A stretch of 64,000 bases of DNA from Cylicocyclus nassatus (taxonomy: Eukaryota; Nematoda; Chromadorea; Rhabditida; Strongylidae). The stretch lies in assembly GCA_958299035.1 (NCBI GenBank), contig CATQJL010000001.1, positions 24,642,653 to 24,706,652 of the forward strand, given 5' to 3'. Of the stretch, positions 22,388 through 33,582 are shown piece by piece (positions within the stretch are counted from its first letter, which is position 1; the number at the start of each line of letters is the position of its first letter). The position numbers and the translations under genes are program-made. The notes beneath the pieces are model-generated. The model saw only the letters and a list, made by a program, of their open reading frames with translations, ran no database searches and was not told the DNA's origin.

Positions 22388-25300
22388 ATGATGTTGATTC
22401 CATTGCTGCTATGGGCTATGGTAGCCAACGGAGCAACTCAAATTATCACCCTCAACCCGGGTCAGGTTCAAGGCTTCACCTACACAACAAGCAGTGGTGA
22501 TGTTGCCGAGATATACTTGGGAATACCCTATGCTGCTCCTCCAGTCGGTGATCGCCGATTTGAGGTAGGGATTTGCGTCTATGTTGAATCAAGGGAGTCT
22601 GAAATTTTTCGATGCAGAAACCAGCTACAGTAACCCCATGGGATACAGTACGTAACGGCAGAGCATTTGGATTCTCTTGTCATCCACACACGCGCGAAGC
22701 TGTACAGCCTGTAGCATCTAACGAAGATTGCTTGACTCTCAACATTATTCGTCCGCAAAAGCAGGTAATTGCCTTTGATGGAGAGCTTCGAGCTGTGAGC
22801 AGCATTTTCTAAAAGATTAAAGATTGGCATTTTGATGCCATTTTCAAAAAAATCTGCTCGAGACCATCTCCCCTCTAGAGCAAGATTGGTGTAGATACTA
22901 ACTTTTGTAGCAATTTTTCCTCATCAGAGTTCTTCTCACCTAGCCATGAGCAAGTACTTTTTACCCAACCATTGCATCGCATCAAAAGCTCATCCTCTTC
23001 TTCCCCCGGATCATTTCCTTATTTTTTATTTTTCACTCTTCAAGGCCAATTCTCCATTTACGAGATTGTGTTCAGGCTCCACCGGAAGGGTTCCCGATAC
23101 TATTTTGGGTGCATGGTGGAGGCTATGAAGTCGGAGCGTCAAGCGCTTTTGGCTACGAGGGTTTTGCCGATATCTATGTGCCAAATGACGTCATCTCTGT
23201 TACAATACAGTATCGCACTGGAGTGTACGGTAAGTGAAGAAGCTTTGAAAAGTTGGTGAAATTCTAGAATTCACATGCTACGCGACGTCGACTAACCTTT
23301 GGAAATCATCTATCTCAAAAATTTGAACAGATTGTAGCAAAAAATGTCTTGATATTTTACAGAATTTTCCGATTTTTGAGTGTAAAATGAGCTGCAAGAA
23401 TACATTTTTTACCGAAAACCAGCGGCGCCCCTCTCCCTAAGAGTTGCCAAATTTTTGAAAGTTACTTATATGTTTTAAAAAATGTGCGGCAACTTGTTTA
23501 TATTTGTAAAAAATTGAAATAATTTTTTAAAATTCTAATTCTAAAAGTTCTTTAGGATTTAAAAAAATTTTGGGACGTGCTGCTTATGGTCGCGCAAAAA
23601 GTTTGAAAAGCTTCACCAAAAAAATTCTCGGAGTGCTCTCTGTCGCACTCCCTCCGCTTCCGAACGGAAGTCCTACTGCCGCCACTGCGAAAAACCCATT
23701 TGATATTGAAGTTTAGGTTGAGGGACAGTATGGAGGAAGAGAATATCTCCTCGAAATAAAAAAAATGCTTAGGTTTCTTCTCCACTGGTGATTCACGCAT
23801 TCCGGGTAACCTTGGGTTGTTCGACATGGCAGCTGCACTCAAGGTGATCGTTGCTCTTATCTGTCACACTATCCACTCAAAACTTTTTCTCGAAATTCTA
23901 GTTTGTCTATGACAATGCACCAAACTTCGGTGGTGATCGCACTCGTATAACTGTATGGGGTCTGAGTGCAGGAGGTGCCGCGGCTGGTCAGCTGGCTCTG
24001 AGCCCTGTCTCAAGAAGTGAGCGATCCAAAACTAAAACAGATCTAGAAAAAATGTGTTTTTCAGATTATGTTGCTGGTTCGATCGAGATGTCCGGTTCAC
24101 CATGGGTTTACTGGGCTATGGGGCCAAATGTGGCCAAACACTCAGTAGAGCTTGCAAAGGTAAACTTTATCGTTACAAATTTTGAGTTCTTGATATTCCT
24201 GAAGACTATCGCAGCATTACACTGAATTGCTGATATCAAAACAGTTTCTTAAAGAAGAAAGCTGATTTTAAACTAAGGCAATTACAAATTTTTTGTAAGT
24301 CTTACCTCATGTGCATGGCGTCGCACATTGTTGCAGTGCTCCAGAAAAAACAGTATGTATACTGTAACATGCTTATACTCGGTGCCGCCGACAATCGATT
24401 ATGTCATCCAAAAGTTACATAGTATTGTTAATACTGTTGAAATAGGGTCCAAAACCCCATAGCAGTCATTTTCTGGTTTGGAAATTTTCTATAATAGCAG
24501 TCAATTTACGATGAGGCTAACGCTATGATAATTTCTAATCATTCCCACAGTAATGGCAGAATTGGCAACTTGTTCTACTTCGTTACTTGTGCATCGGTCC
24601 ATTTTGAGAGGGTAACGGGGTTACTGACTAAAATCGGGTATTTGAGGTCCTCGAATAACACGTTAAATAGTGAGCATTCAGGAACTGAACTGTACTGGAG
24701 ATGACCTCAAAAGATGCATGAAATCAAAGTCCGTGGATCAAATATATGATGCCGTTCTTGATGTGGTATGTTCTTACGAATGTCACCCTATCCCAGTACA
24801 AGTTGATGCAGTACTATGTTAGGGGTACACCCAATCCACATTGGATAGTGTCAAATGGGGTCCAGTTCTTGATGGGGAGTTCTTGACATATCCAGACGAA
24901 ATGGTCACGAAGGCTCCTCCAAAACCTTCCATAGTTGGTGTTGGCGATAAGGATGGAACATTCTTTAGTGAGTTAATTTTTTGTAGAAATAATTAACGAG
25001 TAAGTACGCCAACTTAGCCTTGAGTGCTAGTGAAATTTTACGAGAGAAACAAATGGCTCCCTGGCAATAAGTAGCTTAAAAAATGCAAAATCAAAAAAAT
25101 TCACTGATGTCAGTCTGTCCCGTATCTCTTTATTTGTGAGAGCTACTTAATTTTTTCATTCAAAGATGTGAACCTTAGCCCTGTAAAGAAAGGAATTCTT
25201 CGTCCTACGGGGTATTATTTTATTAGCATTCGAAAAAATTGTTCTGTGCCAGTGAAGAAGTTCTGTTTAGCGTTGAAATGGTTATCGCCCTACATTCACA

Positions 25301-28300
25301 TGTACGGATTGAGTCCGTCCGACTACAGGAGATTCGACAAAAATAGCCTGGTCGACTTTTTGAAGGTAGGAAGTCATATATGTGCAGTTGTTGAGCCTTA
25401 TATAGCCAAGATTGTTAAAGTTGTTTATTAGGTTAACGTTTCGGCTTTTCGCCTTCGTCAGAGCCTAAAAAGCGAGGAGCAACTGAAAGTTATCCACCAG
25501 ATGTCTCATACACAAGGTAAAGTCCAAAGCTGCATTTCGCGTAGACAGCTCACCTCTTCGCCGAGCAAGGGACTGCCACCACCACTTGTAGGCGTTAAAT
25601 GATTAATGAGCTAACGTGAGTATGGATGATGTTCTTATATCAAAACCCGCATAATTCCATAAATGGTGCGAGTTCCTTCGTTATAGCAACACACTCTTCC
25701 TTTCTATTCATTTTTGGATTCCTGGTAAGGATCCATCCGGCTTCTAAAGTTTTACGAGCTGCTGCCTCTGTTTCTCGCTCCAGAATCGACACCGAAATAT
25801 CGAACTCTGCTTCTTCGTGGTGCAGCTTTCGATGCGTGCCCAGCGGAGTTGACATTCTTATGTTGCGCATCCCGTCCATGTGTTCCTTAATTCTGAGACG
25901 CAGTGGCCTACCCGTCTCCCCGATGTATTCATCGCCACATGCTTTACACTTCAAAAGGTAAATCACGCCCGAGCACATGCAATCGCCTTGTTTATTCGTG
26001 GCGCATATCAAGCAATCCGTTTCTGTGCAAGCTTTATCATTTGTTCTATTTCGTACCAAGCGCCGTTTAAGGTTTGGAGGGGGTATTTCGACAAGCCGCA
26101 ATGAATCTTGCAACCCAGCTTTTCGAACACATTTTCTAATCGCGCTGCTCAATGTATCTGAAATGAAAGGGAAACAGAATGACACTTTATCGCTAGGGTT
26201 TTTATGCGGTCTGATGACGCGATGTACTCTTCTGGGTTGATATCCGTTAGCTTCAGCGATTTGGAGTGCTTTCTTGACTGACACAGCCTTTAGCGTGCCG
26301 TCAGATGACACCATTTTGGCTGTTCGGATCATGTTTCCAATTACGCTGATTTTAGTACGGATAGGATGCGCAGAAGAGTAGTGTACAAGGATATTTTTGT
26401 TACTGGGCTTTCTGTACCAGCTGGTCCTGTACTCTCCTTTGTTCAAGTTTATCTGAACATTGAGGAACGGAAGCCACTCGTCCTTTGGCTTTTCCCTAGT
26501 GAATCTTATGTTAGCTGATTGCTTATTAAGTAAATCGAAACAGACATCCATCTCTGTCTGTGTCGAACAAACGATGAGAATATCATCGATGTAACGACAA
26601 TAGAGAGTGGGCCTGCGGGCTAAAATGCAATTTTCTATTTTTGACATGAGCTAGTAGTAGTAGTTCATTAGTTTTTTTCATTAGTTCATTTAAATTCACT
26701 GACATCAGTTCTACTAGCTGCTAGCTAGTAGCTAGCAGCTCGTAAAACTTTAGAAGCCGGATGGATCCTTACCAGGAATCCAAAAATGAATAGAAAGGAA
26801 GAGTGTGTTGCTATAACGAAGGAACTCGCACCATTTATGGAATTATGCGGGTTTTGATATAAGAACATCATCCATACTCACGTTAGCTCATTAATCATTT
26901 AACGCCTACAAGTGGTGGTGGCAGTCCCTTGCTCGGCGAAGAGGTGAGCTGTCTACGCGAAATGCAGCTTTGGACTTTACCTTGTGTATGAGACATCTGG
27001 TGGATAACTTTCAGTTGCTCCTCGCTTTTTAGGCTCTGACGAAGGCGAAAAGCCGAAACGTTAGCCTAATAAACAACTTTAACAATCTTGGCTATATAAG
27101 GCTCAACAACTGCACATAATTGTTCATCAAGATGCCAAGATTTATAGAAAAGCGAACTTGGAAGTCATATATATTTTGACAAAGTAGATGTAAGTAAGTC
27201 CATACTATGTCCACCTCCAGAGAATGATTCGTCCTGACTTTTACGGCAATGAAACAGAAAATGTTTACAAGGCAGCAAAGAAATACTATGTAGATCGAGG
27301 TGATGATTCAACCTGGGAATTTTATTTGGATCGATACACAGAGGTGGTCAGAGCTTTTCCAAAGTCTTGAATAAGAAGCAAATGTTGAAGGTTTCAGTTC
27401 CTCACTGACGTCACATTCAACGTGCCGCTCATAGATGAGGTCGTTGCACGACGTCGTTACGGATCAAAGATGTACGTGTACTCTTTTGATCACTACAATG
27501 ATGCGATTTGGAGTGATGATGTGCCAGTGAGACTACGAGGTTGGTAATGACAAAATTCTTAAATAGTACTAGTCTTTGTCGTCGATGAATCTTGTTCAAG
27601 CGGCAGCAGTATTAAATTGAAGCACAAGTCTCGCACCAAAATATTAGGTCGTCCCGAAAGTTTTGTCGGTTTTTTCAGACCACTATAAAACCGCGCTCAA
27701 TGAAGATCTGAAAGAGCTTCAGAATGTTTTCGATACATCTTTTCCTTCTCTTTCTTGTGGTTACATTTTCGAACCAGAATCCTGTATGCTTTCTTTTATA
27801 ATTGCTGAAATTCTTCACCCGTTATTTTTTTCTGCTCAGAGTTCGGCCAATTTTTGGAAATTTCATTTCGAAGTTTCGGAAAGGGTTAAGTAAGGAATAA
27901 ATAGAGCAATTCGCGGACTACAAGGCGATATTTTTGGATTCCACTAGTCTGCTGATTTTCGCTTCAAAAAGTTATTTCTTCGGAGGTCTCGATTTTTGGC
28001 AAAGTCATAAAACACGCAACTGCAGCAAAAACATAAAAACTTCTGAAGTTTCTGAAAATTGCAACATGATTCTTATTGAACACTAATTGTGCAACATTAT
28101 CCAGTTTGACTCGCTTTGAAAAAGCAGCTTTTTGGAATTTTCGGTACTTTTACGTGGCAAACGTAGTCAAAAAGCCACGGTTTTCATTAGATAAATAATT
28201 ATAACGGATTTGGTAAACGTAACCCACGTAATCTAAAATGGGTACATTGTAGCTAAAGCTTTGCTCTACATAACAGTCACCAGCGTTCCTTAGAAGTGTC

Positions 28301-30429
28301 AGGAGAGAAATTTTAAAAATTCATAAAGGTTTGGCGTTACTGTTGAGCTGCTCAAAAAGCCATGGCGGTAACATTGCAAAGACAGGGTAGGTCAGAGAAC
28401 AAATATAGCTGTAAGAAAGAGGATGAAAATCTAAACCAAATGGTACCTAGAACGTTAATGGAATGGTGTTCTGTGAGTTTTAGTGAGCGATGGAAAAAAC
28501 CGACAAAACTTTCGGGACAACCTAATAGGTCAAAAACGCAGCAATTTATATTCTACATGCTAATAGTTTAGTCCCATCTTAGAAATTGAGCTCTATATGG
28601 TAGTCTGCAAGCATTTACATTGACTTTGACTCACACAAAGTTTGAACTCAATCAAAAAGGACGAGATATGAAATTGAGAAAAATCCGATTTTCCTATTTT
28701 TTTCTTTAGCTAGAAATCGACAAAACAAAAATTCTTAAGTTTTTTTTTCGAAAGCAGTGCTGAGCTGTTCCCTCAATAGCAAGTGTGTACTGCGATCAGA
28801 AGTACAAACTCAAATTTTTAGCCCCACGAGACGCAGTGTTTGAAGAAATGTTGAACTTCATGGGATTTTGGAGTAAAAAAGTCGGAAGAAGAGCTAGATT
28901 TGATAGGGTAGGGGAACGAAGTCAGCTAGTATGAACCGCCTCTGCGGACGCAATATAGCAAAAGGACAAGTTGCCAGCGATGTCGGACTCAAACTGGCAC
29001 AGTTCGTTCCCCTATCCTAGTATGGGAGTAGCTCTGCATTATATCTAATAAAAACTCGATAATTTTGTTTTCCTCGATCTAGCAAAAAAAATCACGGCAA
29101 CTGCATCGATCGCTGAGTAAAACTAAGGAAGACCTTCATGCGTTATTTGGTAGCAGTTCCGAGTTCTTCTCGATTTTGGGCATTCAATCATTCTTATTTT
29201 GCCATCAAACTTTGCGTGGATAAAAGTTGATGCAAACATTGAACACCTTAGCATAGTTTTCTCTATCAAACGGTGCCCAAGAGCCTGTCTGAAATTTGCT
29301 GGGGAGATTGGAAACAATGTACGATTTAAAAGCCACTAAAATTATGGGCAGCTCTCACAAAAGTCGATGTCGATTATTTAACATTATTTCAGGATCACCC
29401 CACGTGAACGAATACCCGTACATGTTTGGAGTATATGCACTCGGCAATTTCAGCATGACTGGCAAGGAACGTACTGTGGCCGATGTGGTTCAGCAGTCTT
29501 TCATAAGTTTTGCAAAAACTGGGTGAGTGTTTATCAGTAATCTTATGTTAGCCAAAATCAGGTCTCAGAAATAGTGCAAAATGTGACAAGAATTGGACTA
29601 CGTAGGCCAAATTTGCCTTAGAACAGCTTTAGACTGACAAGGAGAGTTACAGATTTTGCTCCTAACTATCGCAAGTTTTCTTTGAAAAAATCAAAAATTA
29701 TTTTAAATGGAAGAAAGACCAACACCTTTCATCACTCAAAGATACTTTTCGAGTCAAAAAACACACATCCTTGAAAGAAAAAGTTAAGCTTTGAGAAAAA
29801 ATTTGCATTACGTTTTATCGCTTGTTATGCATCATAGAAGAACTTTAGATACAACAAATTTCGCGCTGGCTTCGCTCTCCTCTTTCCTTTCTATCCTTGT
29901 TCCTGTTTTTTCTTTCTTTTTAAGGCGTTTTCTGTTTTTTTGTGTTTTTTCAAATGTAAAAAGCATTTAAGTACCAAAAGTTCCATTTGCTTGAGTTCAG
30001 TCAAAGAAAATTTGTGGAAGCCCTATCTCTCAACTAATGCTTGAATTTATAAAGAGTAACTAAGTATTAAATAAACACTGATGGTAAAAAATCTGTTTCA
30101 AAGTATTTCAGTATTCCCACCAACAATCTCTCAGCGTGGGATGAAGCTGGAGAGGATCTTCGTTACTTAAGTATCTCGCCATATCCACAGATGAAAAACG
30201 CTTTTGATCAAGGCGAATTTGATAAATGATGAAGAGCTAATTGCAAAAAAAAAATCATTCGATTTTAGGAGCAGCAAATTTGTGGCACAGCCTACGCTCC
30301 AGCGGATTTGACCTCATTCAAATGCTACCAACCCAGACAGAAGATAAATTCACTACGGGCGGAAGTGGCACTTCAGTCCTGTCAGTTTTATCGTTGGCAC
30401 TTTTCTGTGTTTTACAACGGTTGATGTAG
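22388..30429 (+). CDS. Carboxylesterase (alpha/beta hydrolase), 14 exons, probably GPI-anchored
   Basis: Exons: 22388-22564, 22618-22764, 23076-23229, 23773-23843, 23902-24016, 24065-24159, 24682-24765, 24823-24967, 25166-25365, 27221-27343, 27398-27539, 29393-29522, 30112-30212, 30269-30429. Phases are compatible at every junction (1845 nt, 614 aa). Residues 1-17 form a signal peptide. The oxyanion motif HGGG is at 121-124, the nucleophile Ser205 is in GLSAG, the likely acid is Asp325 in GVGDKDGTFF (most relatives have Glu), and His488 is in SPHVNEYPYMF. SNEDCLTLNI is the family's usual N-terminal motif. The C terminus (GGSGTSVLSVLSLALFC) is a small-residue site followed by a hydrophobic tail, as in GPI-anchored esterases. 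Intron 13 needs a GC donor (CAAG|GC at 30213); without it translation stops at 30229 and the tail is lost. Exon 9 encodes about 35 residues that look unlike the family, so a small unrecognised intron is possible there. Closest known type: nematode gut esterases. The substrate cannot be told. Confidence 0.9.
25369..25381 (+). repeat. Left target-site duplication of the Penelope-like insertion
   Basis: The 13-bp GGAAGTCATATAT is repeated at 27160-27172, directly flanking the insertion in esterase intron 9. Confidence 0.75.
25428..25468 (-). ncRNA. Small hammerhead-type ribozyme motif, left copy
   Basis: Read on the minus strand: TTAGGCT, then CTGACGA, a GGC-GAAAA-GCC hairpin, GAAAC and GTT, then AACCTAA. 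The conserved core CUGANGA...GAAA is intact. Helix I has one mismatch compared with the right copy. It belongs to the Penelope-like element's 3' region. Confidence 0.65.
25640..26647 (-). pseudogene. Reverse transcriptase (C-terminal part) + GIY-YIG endonuclease, Penelope-like
   Basis: An open frame of 335 codons. It begins almost at the RT catalytic motif (YIDD at residues 19-22), so fingers and most of the palm are missing. RT thumb-like sequence follows to about residue 200. A cysteine cluster (C207, C212, C215, C223, C225) precedes the GIY-YIG nuclease (GVIYLL 227-232, EYIG 240-243, Arg250/252, Glu255). RT plus C-terminal GIY-YIG is diagnostic of Penelope-like elements. The start codon given is simply the first ATG of the truncated frame. 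Its last 44 codons are repeated on the plus strand at about 26735-26868. It is not a host gene. Confidence 0.9.
27029..27069 (+). ncRNA. Small hammerhead-type ribozyme motif, right copy
   Basis: TTAGGCT (27029-27035) pairs perfectly with AGCCTAA (27063-27069) as helix I. Between them lie CTGACGA (27036-27042), a GGC-GAAAA-GCC hairpin as helix II, GAAAC (27055-27059) and GTT with cleavage expected after 27062. Helix III would have two base pairs and no loop (ACGU), so a single molecule could not close it. Small hammerheads of Penelope-like elements are known to cleave as dimers. It is in the same sense as the esterase pre-mRNA. Confidence 0.75.
27160..27172 (+). repeat. Right target-site duplication of the Penelope-like insertion
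   Basis: GGAAGTCATATAT, identical to 25369-25381. Confidence 0.75.
27644..28525. mobile_element. Mariner-type TIR element in esterase intron 11
   Basis: 33-bp terminal inverted repeats with one mismatch (TTAGGTCGTCCCGAAAGTTT at the left, TTAGGTTGTCCCGAAAGTTT inverted at the right), TA on each side. It is 882 bp, not palindromic inside, with no recognisable transposase. It lies wholly inside intron 11 (27540-29392) and does not touch splice sites. Confidence 0.85.
28526..29392. other. Rest of esterase intron 11, decayed repeat
   Basis: Contains words resembling the interiors of palindromic elements A and B, and a GGGGAACGAA / TTCGTTCCCC inverted pair (about 28911-28920 and 29005-29014). No exon was seen: reading phase is continuous from exon 11 to exon 12. 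Confidence 0.4.
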
Positions 30430-30496
30430 CCCAGCACGCCCGTGACTTAATCTGGCTTCCTTACTTAAACTGACTTAAAGACTTTTTGAGTGCTTG

Positions 30497-30502
30497 AATA
30501 AA
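30497..30502 (+). terminator. Polyadenylation signal AATAAA of the esterase
   Basis: AATAAA lies 68 bases after the TAG stop at 30427-30429, followed by a T-rich stretch. This is the usual spacing for a nematode 3' UTR. Confidence 0.65.
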
Positions 30503-30689
30503 TGTTCCTCGCTTTTTGCTGCTTGCTGATTGTATAATGTGTGACTATTTGAACGAACACTTTCTTGATTGCATGTTAAAAATCATCATCATCCATGAGT
30601 TACTTACTTACGGGGAAAGGAATCTGTTCATAGAATGTGCAAAATCTTCGTGAATGTCGCGGAATTCCGGGAAATTCGCGGGAGTCCGC

Positions 30690-31260
30690 GATTGGGGAAT
30701 TTCGCGACATTTCGGGAGTTCAGCGAAATCACGCGAATCACGCAAATTACGCAGCGCCATAACTTTCTTCGAATAAACATATTCTGAATCCTTAAGAAGC
30801 ATTATGCTCAGTTCATCAAGGCAAATTTTCTGGTATACAGTATGTCCTCGAGGTTCAATTTTCGATTTTCTCGAATTTTTTGCGGACGTCTTTTCACAAG
30901 GATGTAACCTAGCGCGCAACAAACATAAAAGATTCCATTAAGCACTGCACTATAGTGCTGTTTTCGCAGATAATCGAGCGCAAGAAAGCAGCCGGAGACT
31001 ATTTTTTCAAAGAGATTGAAGAGCAGGTAAGTTTTGGAAAAATCATGTCGTCCCAAATTCTATTTAACATAACCCTAAACTGTGAAGCTTGCCTGCTAAG
31101 CAGGTGTGATTTTTGTAATCAGCAGGTCAGATAACCTTTATGCGCGAGTTTTTCAGGAAGTTCGATTTATTTGATTTTTTCTCGTTTTGCGATATGAAGC
31201 TCGCTGATGGGTTTTGGCCAAAATGTCAATGATTTCAAATCGAAAAAACATCGCTTCAAG
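30690..31260 (+). repeat. Dispersed repeat, related to 4030-4900
   Basis: Shares the GCGCCATAACTT block, a GCTCAGTTCATCAAGGC-type block, CATAAAAGATT, and later TAATCAGCAGGTC with the 4-kb repeat. It ends where the Helitron begins. No protein domain recognised. Confidence 0.6.
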
Positions 31261-31285
31261 GTTTAGGAGTCGCTTCACGTGCTAA

Positions 31286-31775
31286 TCTTATATATAAAGC
31301 TGAATGTCTGTCTGTATGTCTGTCTGTATGTCTGTCTGTATGTATGTCTGTACGTATGTGCGGAATAGAAATTTTTATTTCTGAACCGATCGGGACCAAA
31401 CTTGGCACACATATACTTCGGGGCAGGGAGCGTGTCATAGGCTACTTTTCGTTATCGATCGATATCGATTTTATTGATTTTTTGCAAAATTCGAGCTAGA
31501 GGGCTGGGATTTGGCAGAGGGGGGTAATCGAGCATGCTGATCACCCCGAAGGGGGTGATCAGCATGCTCGATTACCCCCCTGTGCAAAATCCTAGCCCCC
31601 TAGCTCAAATTTTGCAAAAAATCGGTAAAATCGACATCGATCGATAACGAAAAGTGGACTGTGACAAGCTCCGTGCCCCGAAGTGTATGTGTGCAAAGTT
31701 CGGTCCCAATTCTATTCGGAACATACGTACACGGGTCTAGCTGGCAGGCCCGGCGGAGCCGGGCAAGCCAGCTAG
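31286..31775 (+). mobile_element. Helitron-type element, non-autonomous, with inverted internal duplication
   Basis: Begins with TC after A (A|TCTTATATATAAAGCTG) and ends with CTAG before T. The end is preceded by a GC-rich hairpin (GCCCGGC-GGA-GCCGGGC at about 31748-31764). A/T insertion, a 5' TC and a hairpin plus CTRR 3' end define Helitrons. The first half (TGTCTG repeats, GAACCGATCG, TTGGCACACATATACTT, GGCTACTTTTCG) is repeated inverted in the second half about a centre at 31550, which is unusual. No Rep/helicase. Confidence 0.8.
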
Positions 31776-33582
31776 TTAACAATGAAAACCTTATTTCCAT
31801 GAGCCTAATAATCACATCAGGTATAAATTGGGAGGGCTGTGAGCAAATCACACCAATTCATGAAATCTTTCATTTGCATATTGTTTGGGCATTACTTCAG
31901 GACGGTTAGAGCGTTCGATGGCAACTTTGGTCGTGTGGGGCATGGGGCATGGTAGATCCTCTCACAGATGCCATTCAGGCCATGTGCCCTAATCATGCAT
32001 TATGGGATGGGCGCTCTCACTTCAGTTTCAGTTTATAATTTTGAAGTAGTGGGCGAACCGCGATCGAGAGATTGATAAATATGCGTCCTGAAGTAATCTG
32101 ATGTCCTGATGTCGAAGATCAAATTGAAAAGCGCAAAAATGACGAAAAATGTATTTCCCACTGCCCTTACTTTGGAACTCGGGTGCAAGTTGGCACGGCA
32201 TGCTGTGCGACCGGACTTGCTCTGTTTTCATATGGGGGGGGGGGAGGTGAGCAGCCTACTACATCAAAAGCTGAGCCAGTTCCTTCGAGGGAATGAAGCT
32301 GATTTATGTAATACTTTGCACCGAACTGTATTCATAGCCCCGTGTCAGAAGCGCCGATGAAATACAGAAATACAATGAAGTCTATATATGTAAAATTCAC
32401 TAACTGTTACAATCTCTATGTTATCTTTTGTATTTGCGGCAAGTGGCGCAGAAGCTGATCTCAGATTCAATCTATAAGCTGGACTGACGTTTTTAATGTG
32501 ACGCGCTCAGGAGATGAAGTGCGTTGAGAACGGATTTTGCCCACTCACTTGCCATACCCAAGAATAACAATTTATATTCAGGAATCTATGCTCTCTATAA
32601 ACCGATATATGCGGCTGTAGATGGATGGAAACTATGATTACGTCAAGGATCATAGTGCTAATCACAAAAGAAGATGGCATAAATTCTACTGTGCGTAGCT
32701 CAGTCAAGTCAGAGCATTTTTACCTTGCCTCTTGTAATGTGTGCTTCCCAAATTTGCTTCCTTAACATTGGCTTTGAAAGTAGATGATTTCGGGAATAAA
32801 TCTTGATTAATGCGTGCTCTCTTCCTGCTTATTTATCATTGCATCAATAGTTAGTCTTGAATTCTTGGAGAATTATAAAAATAAATTTTGTTCAAAAAAT
32901 AAACTAACACAAGGCACACGAATGAGCCATGTTTGGCGAGCACCGTATGCAAGCTGAATCTTAGGTAACCTCCATCTTCTAGCTCGAAGATTAAGTAGGA
33001 TTCAAAGGTTTAGCTCAGCCCAGCTATGGTAAAAATAAGTTTACTCAAATATATTCTGAACCCGTTTTAGCTCTTTGAACAGCTCAGCGGAAGATATACT
33101 CAGCGCGAAACATATTAAGATGATCTGTAAGGTGCCTCTATCTTTGAAAGAGCTTTCTTCGTCCTTCGATTAGGTGCCGCTGTGCCTCACTATAAAAGCA
33201 TGGCAGCTTCTTTTTGTACTATTTGATTACTTAAGCATTCTTGAAGTTTCATTTGTCCCTGATTTAGCAAAAAATTTTAAATGTAGGCTGTCTGCGCAGG
33301 GCCTTGGAAGGTGCATACGGCGCGTCACTCCTCTTTTCTCACGCACTCTCGCTGCTTTTCTGTCTGCTCTCTCGTTCATTCGTAAACTATTTTTAATGAA
33401 CGCAACAGCTTTGCATTCCGCCCAAAATTAATTTTGAGTCATGTTCTTTCGAGAAGAAGTCTTTTGCATACTTGACAGCGACCGTATATGTCTCTAGTAA
33501 TTGACAATTAAATTTCTAAATATTTTCTCAAGGTAATGTTAGCTTCGTTCATTGCAGAGAGCATTCTCTCGGAGAACTTATA
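31776..33582. other. No gene recognised
   Basis: Short ORFs on both strands without splice logic. A GC-rich patch is near 33290-33350 and a G-run at 32236-32246. Nothing was assigned. Confidence 0.4.

Larger units (their letters stand above)
25382..27159 (-). mobile_element. Penelope-like retroelement, 5'-truncated, with inverted terminal copy
   Basis: A 1.78-kb insertion in esterase intron 9, bounded by 13-bp direct repeats. The main copy is on the minus strand: the RT C-terminal part and GIY-YIG domain (26647-25640), a 3' UTR and a hammerhead motif. The right end (about 26730-27117) is an inverted copy of the last 44 codons plus the 3' UTR, so the ends form inverted repeats of about 385 bp. 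A short palindromic spacer (26650-26735) separates the halves. It is dead as a mobile unit because most of the RT is missing. Confidence 0.85.

Noticed and set aside
25168..25431. Independent 87-codon gene
   Set aside because: It is esterase exon 9 read on into its intron; the donor at 25366 and phase fit the esterase.
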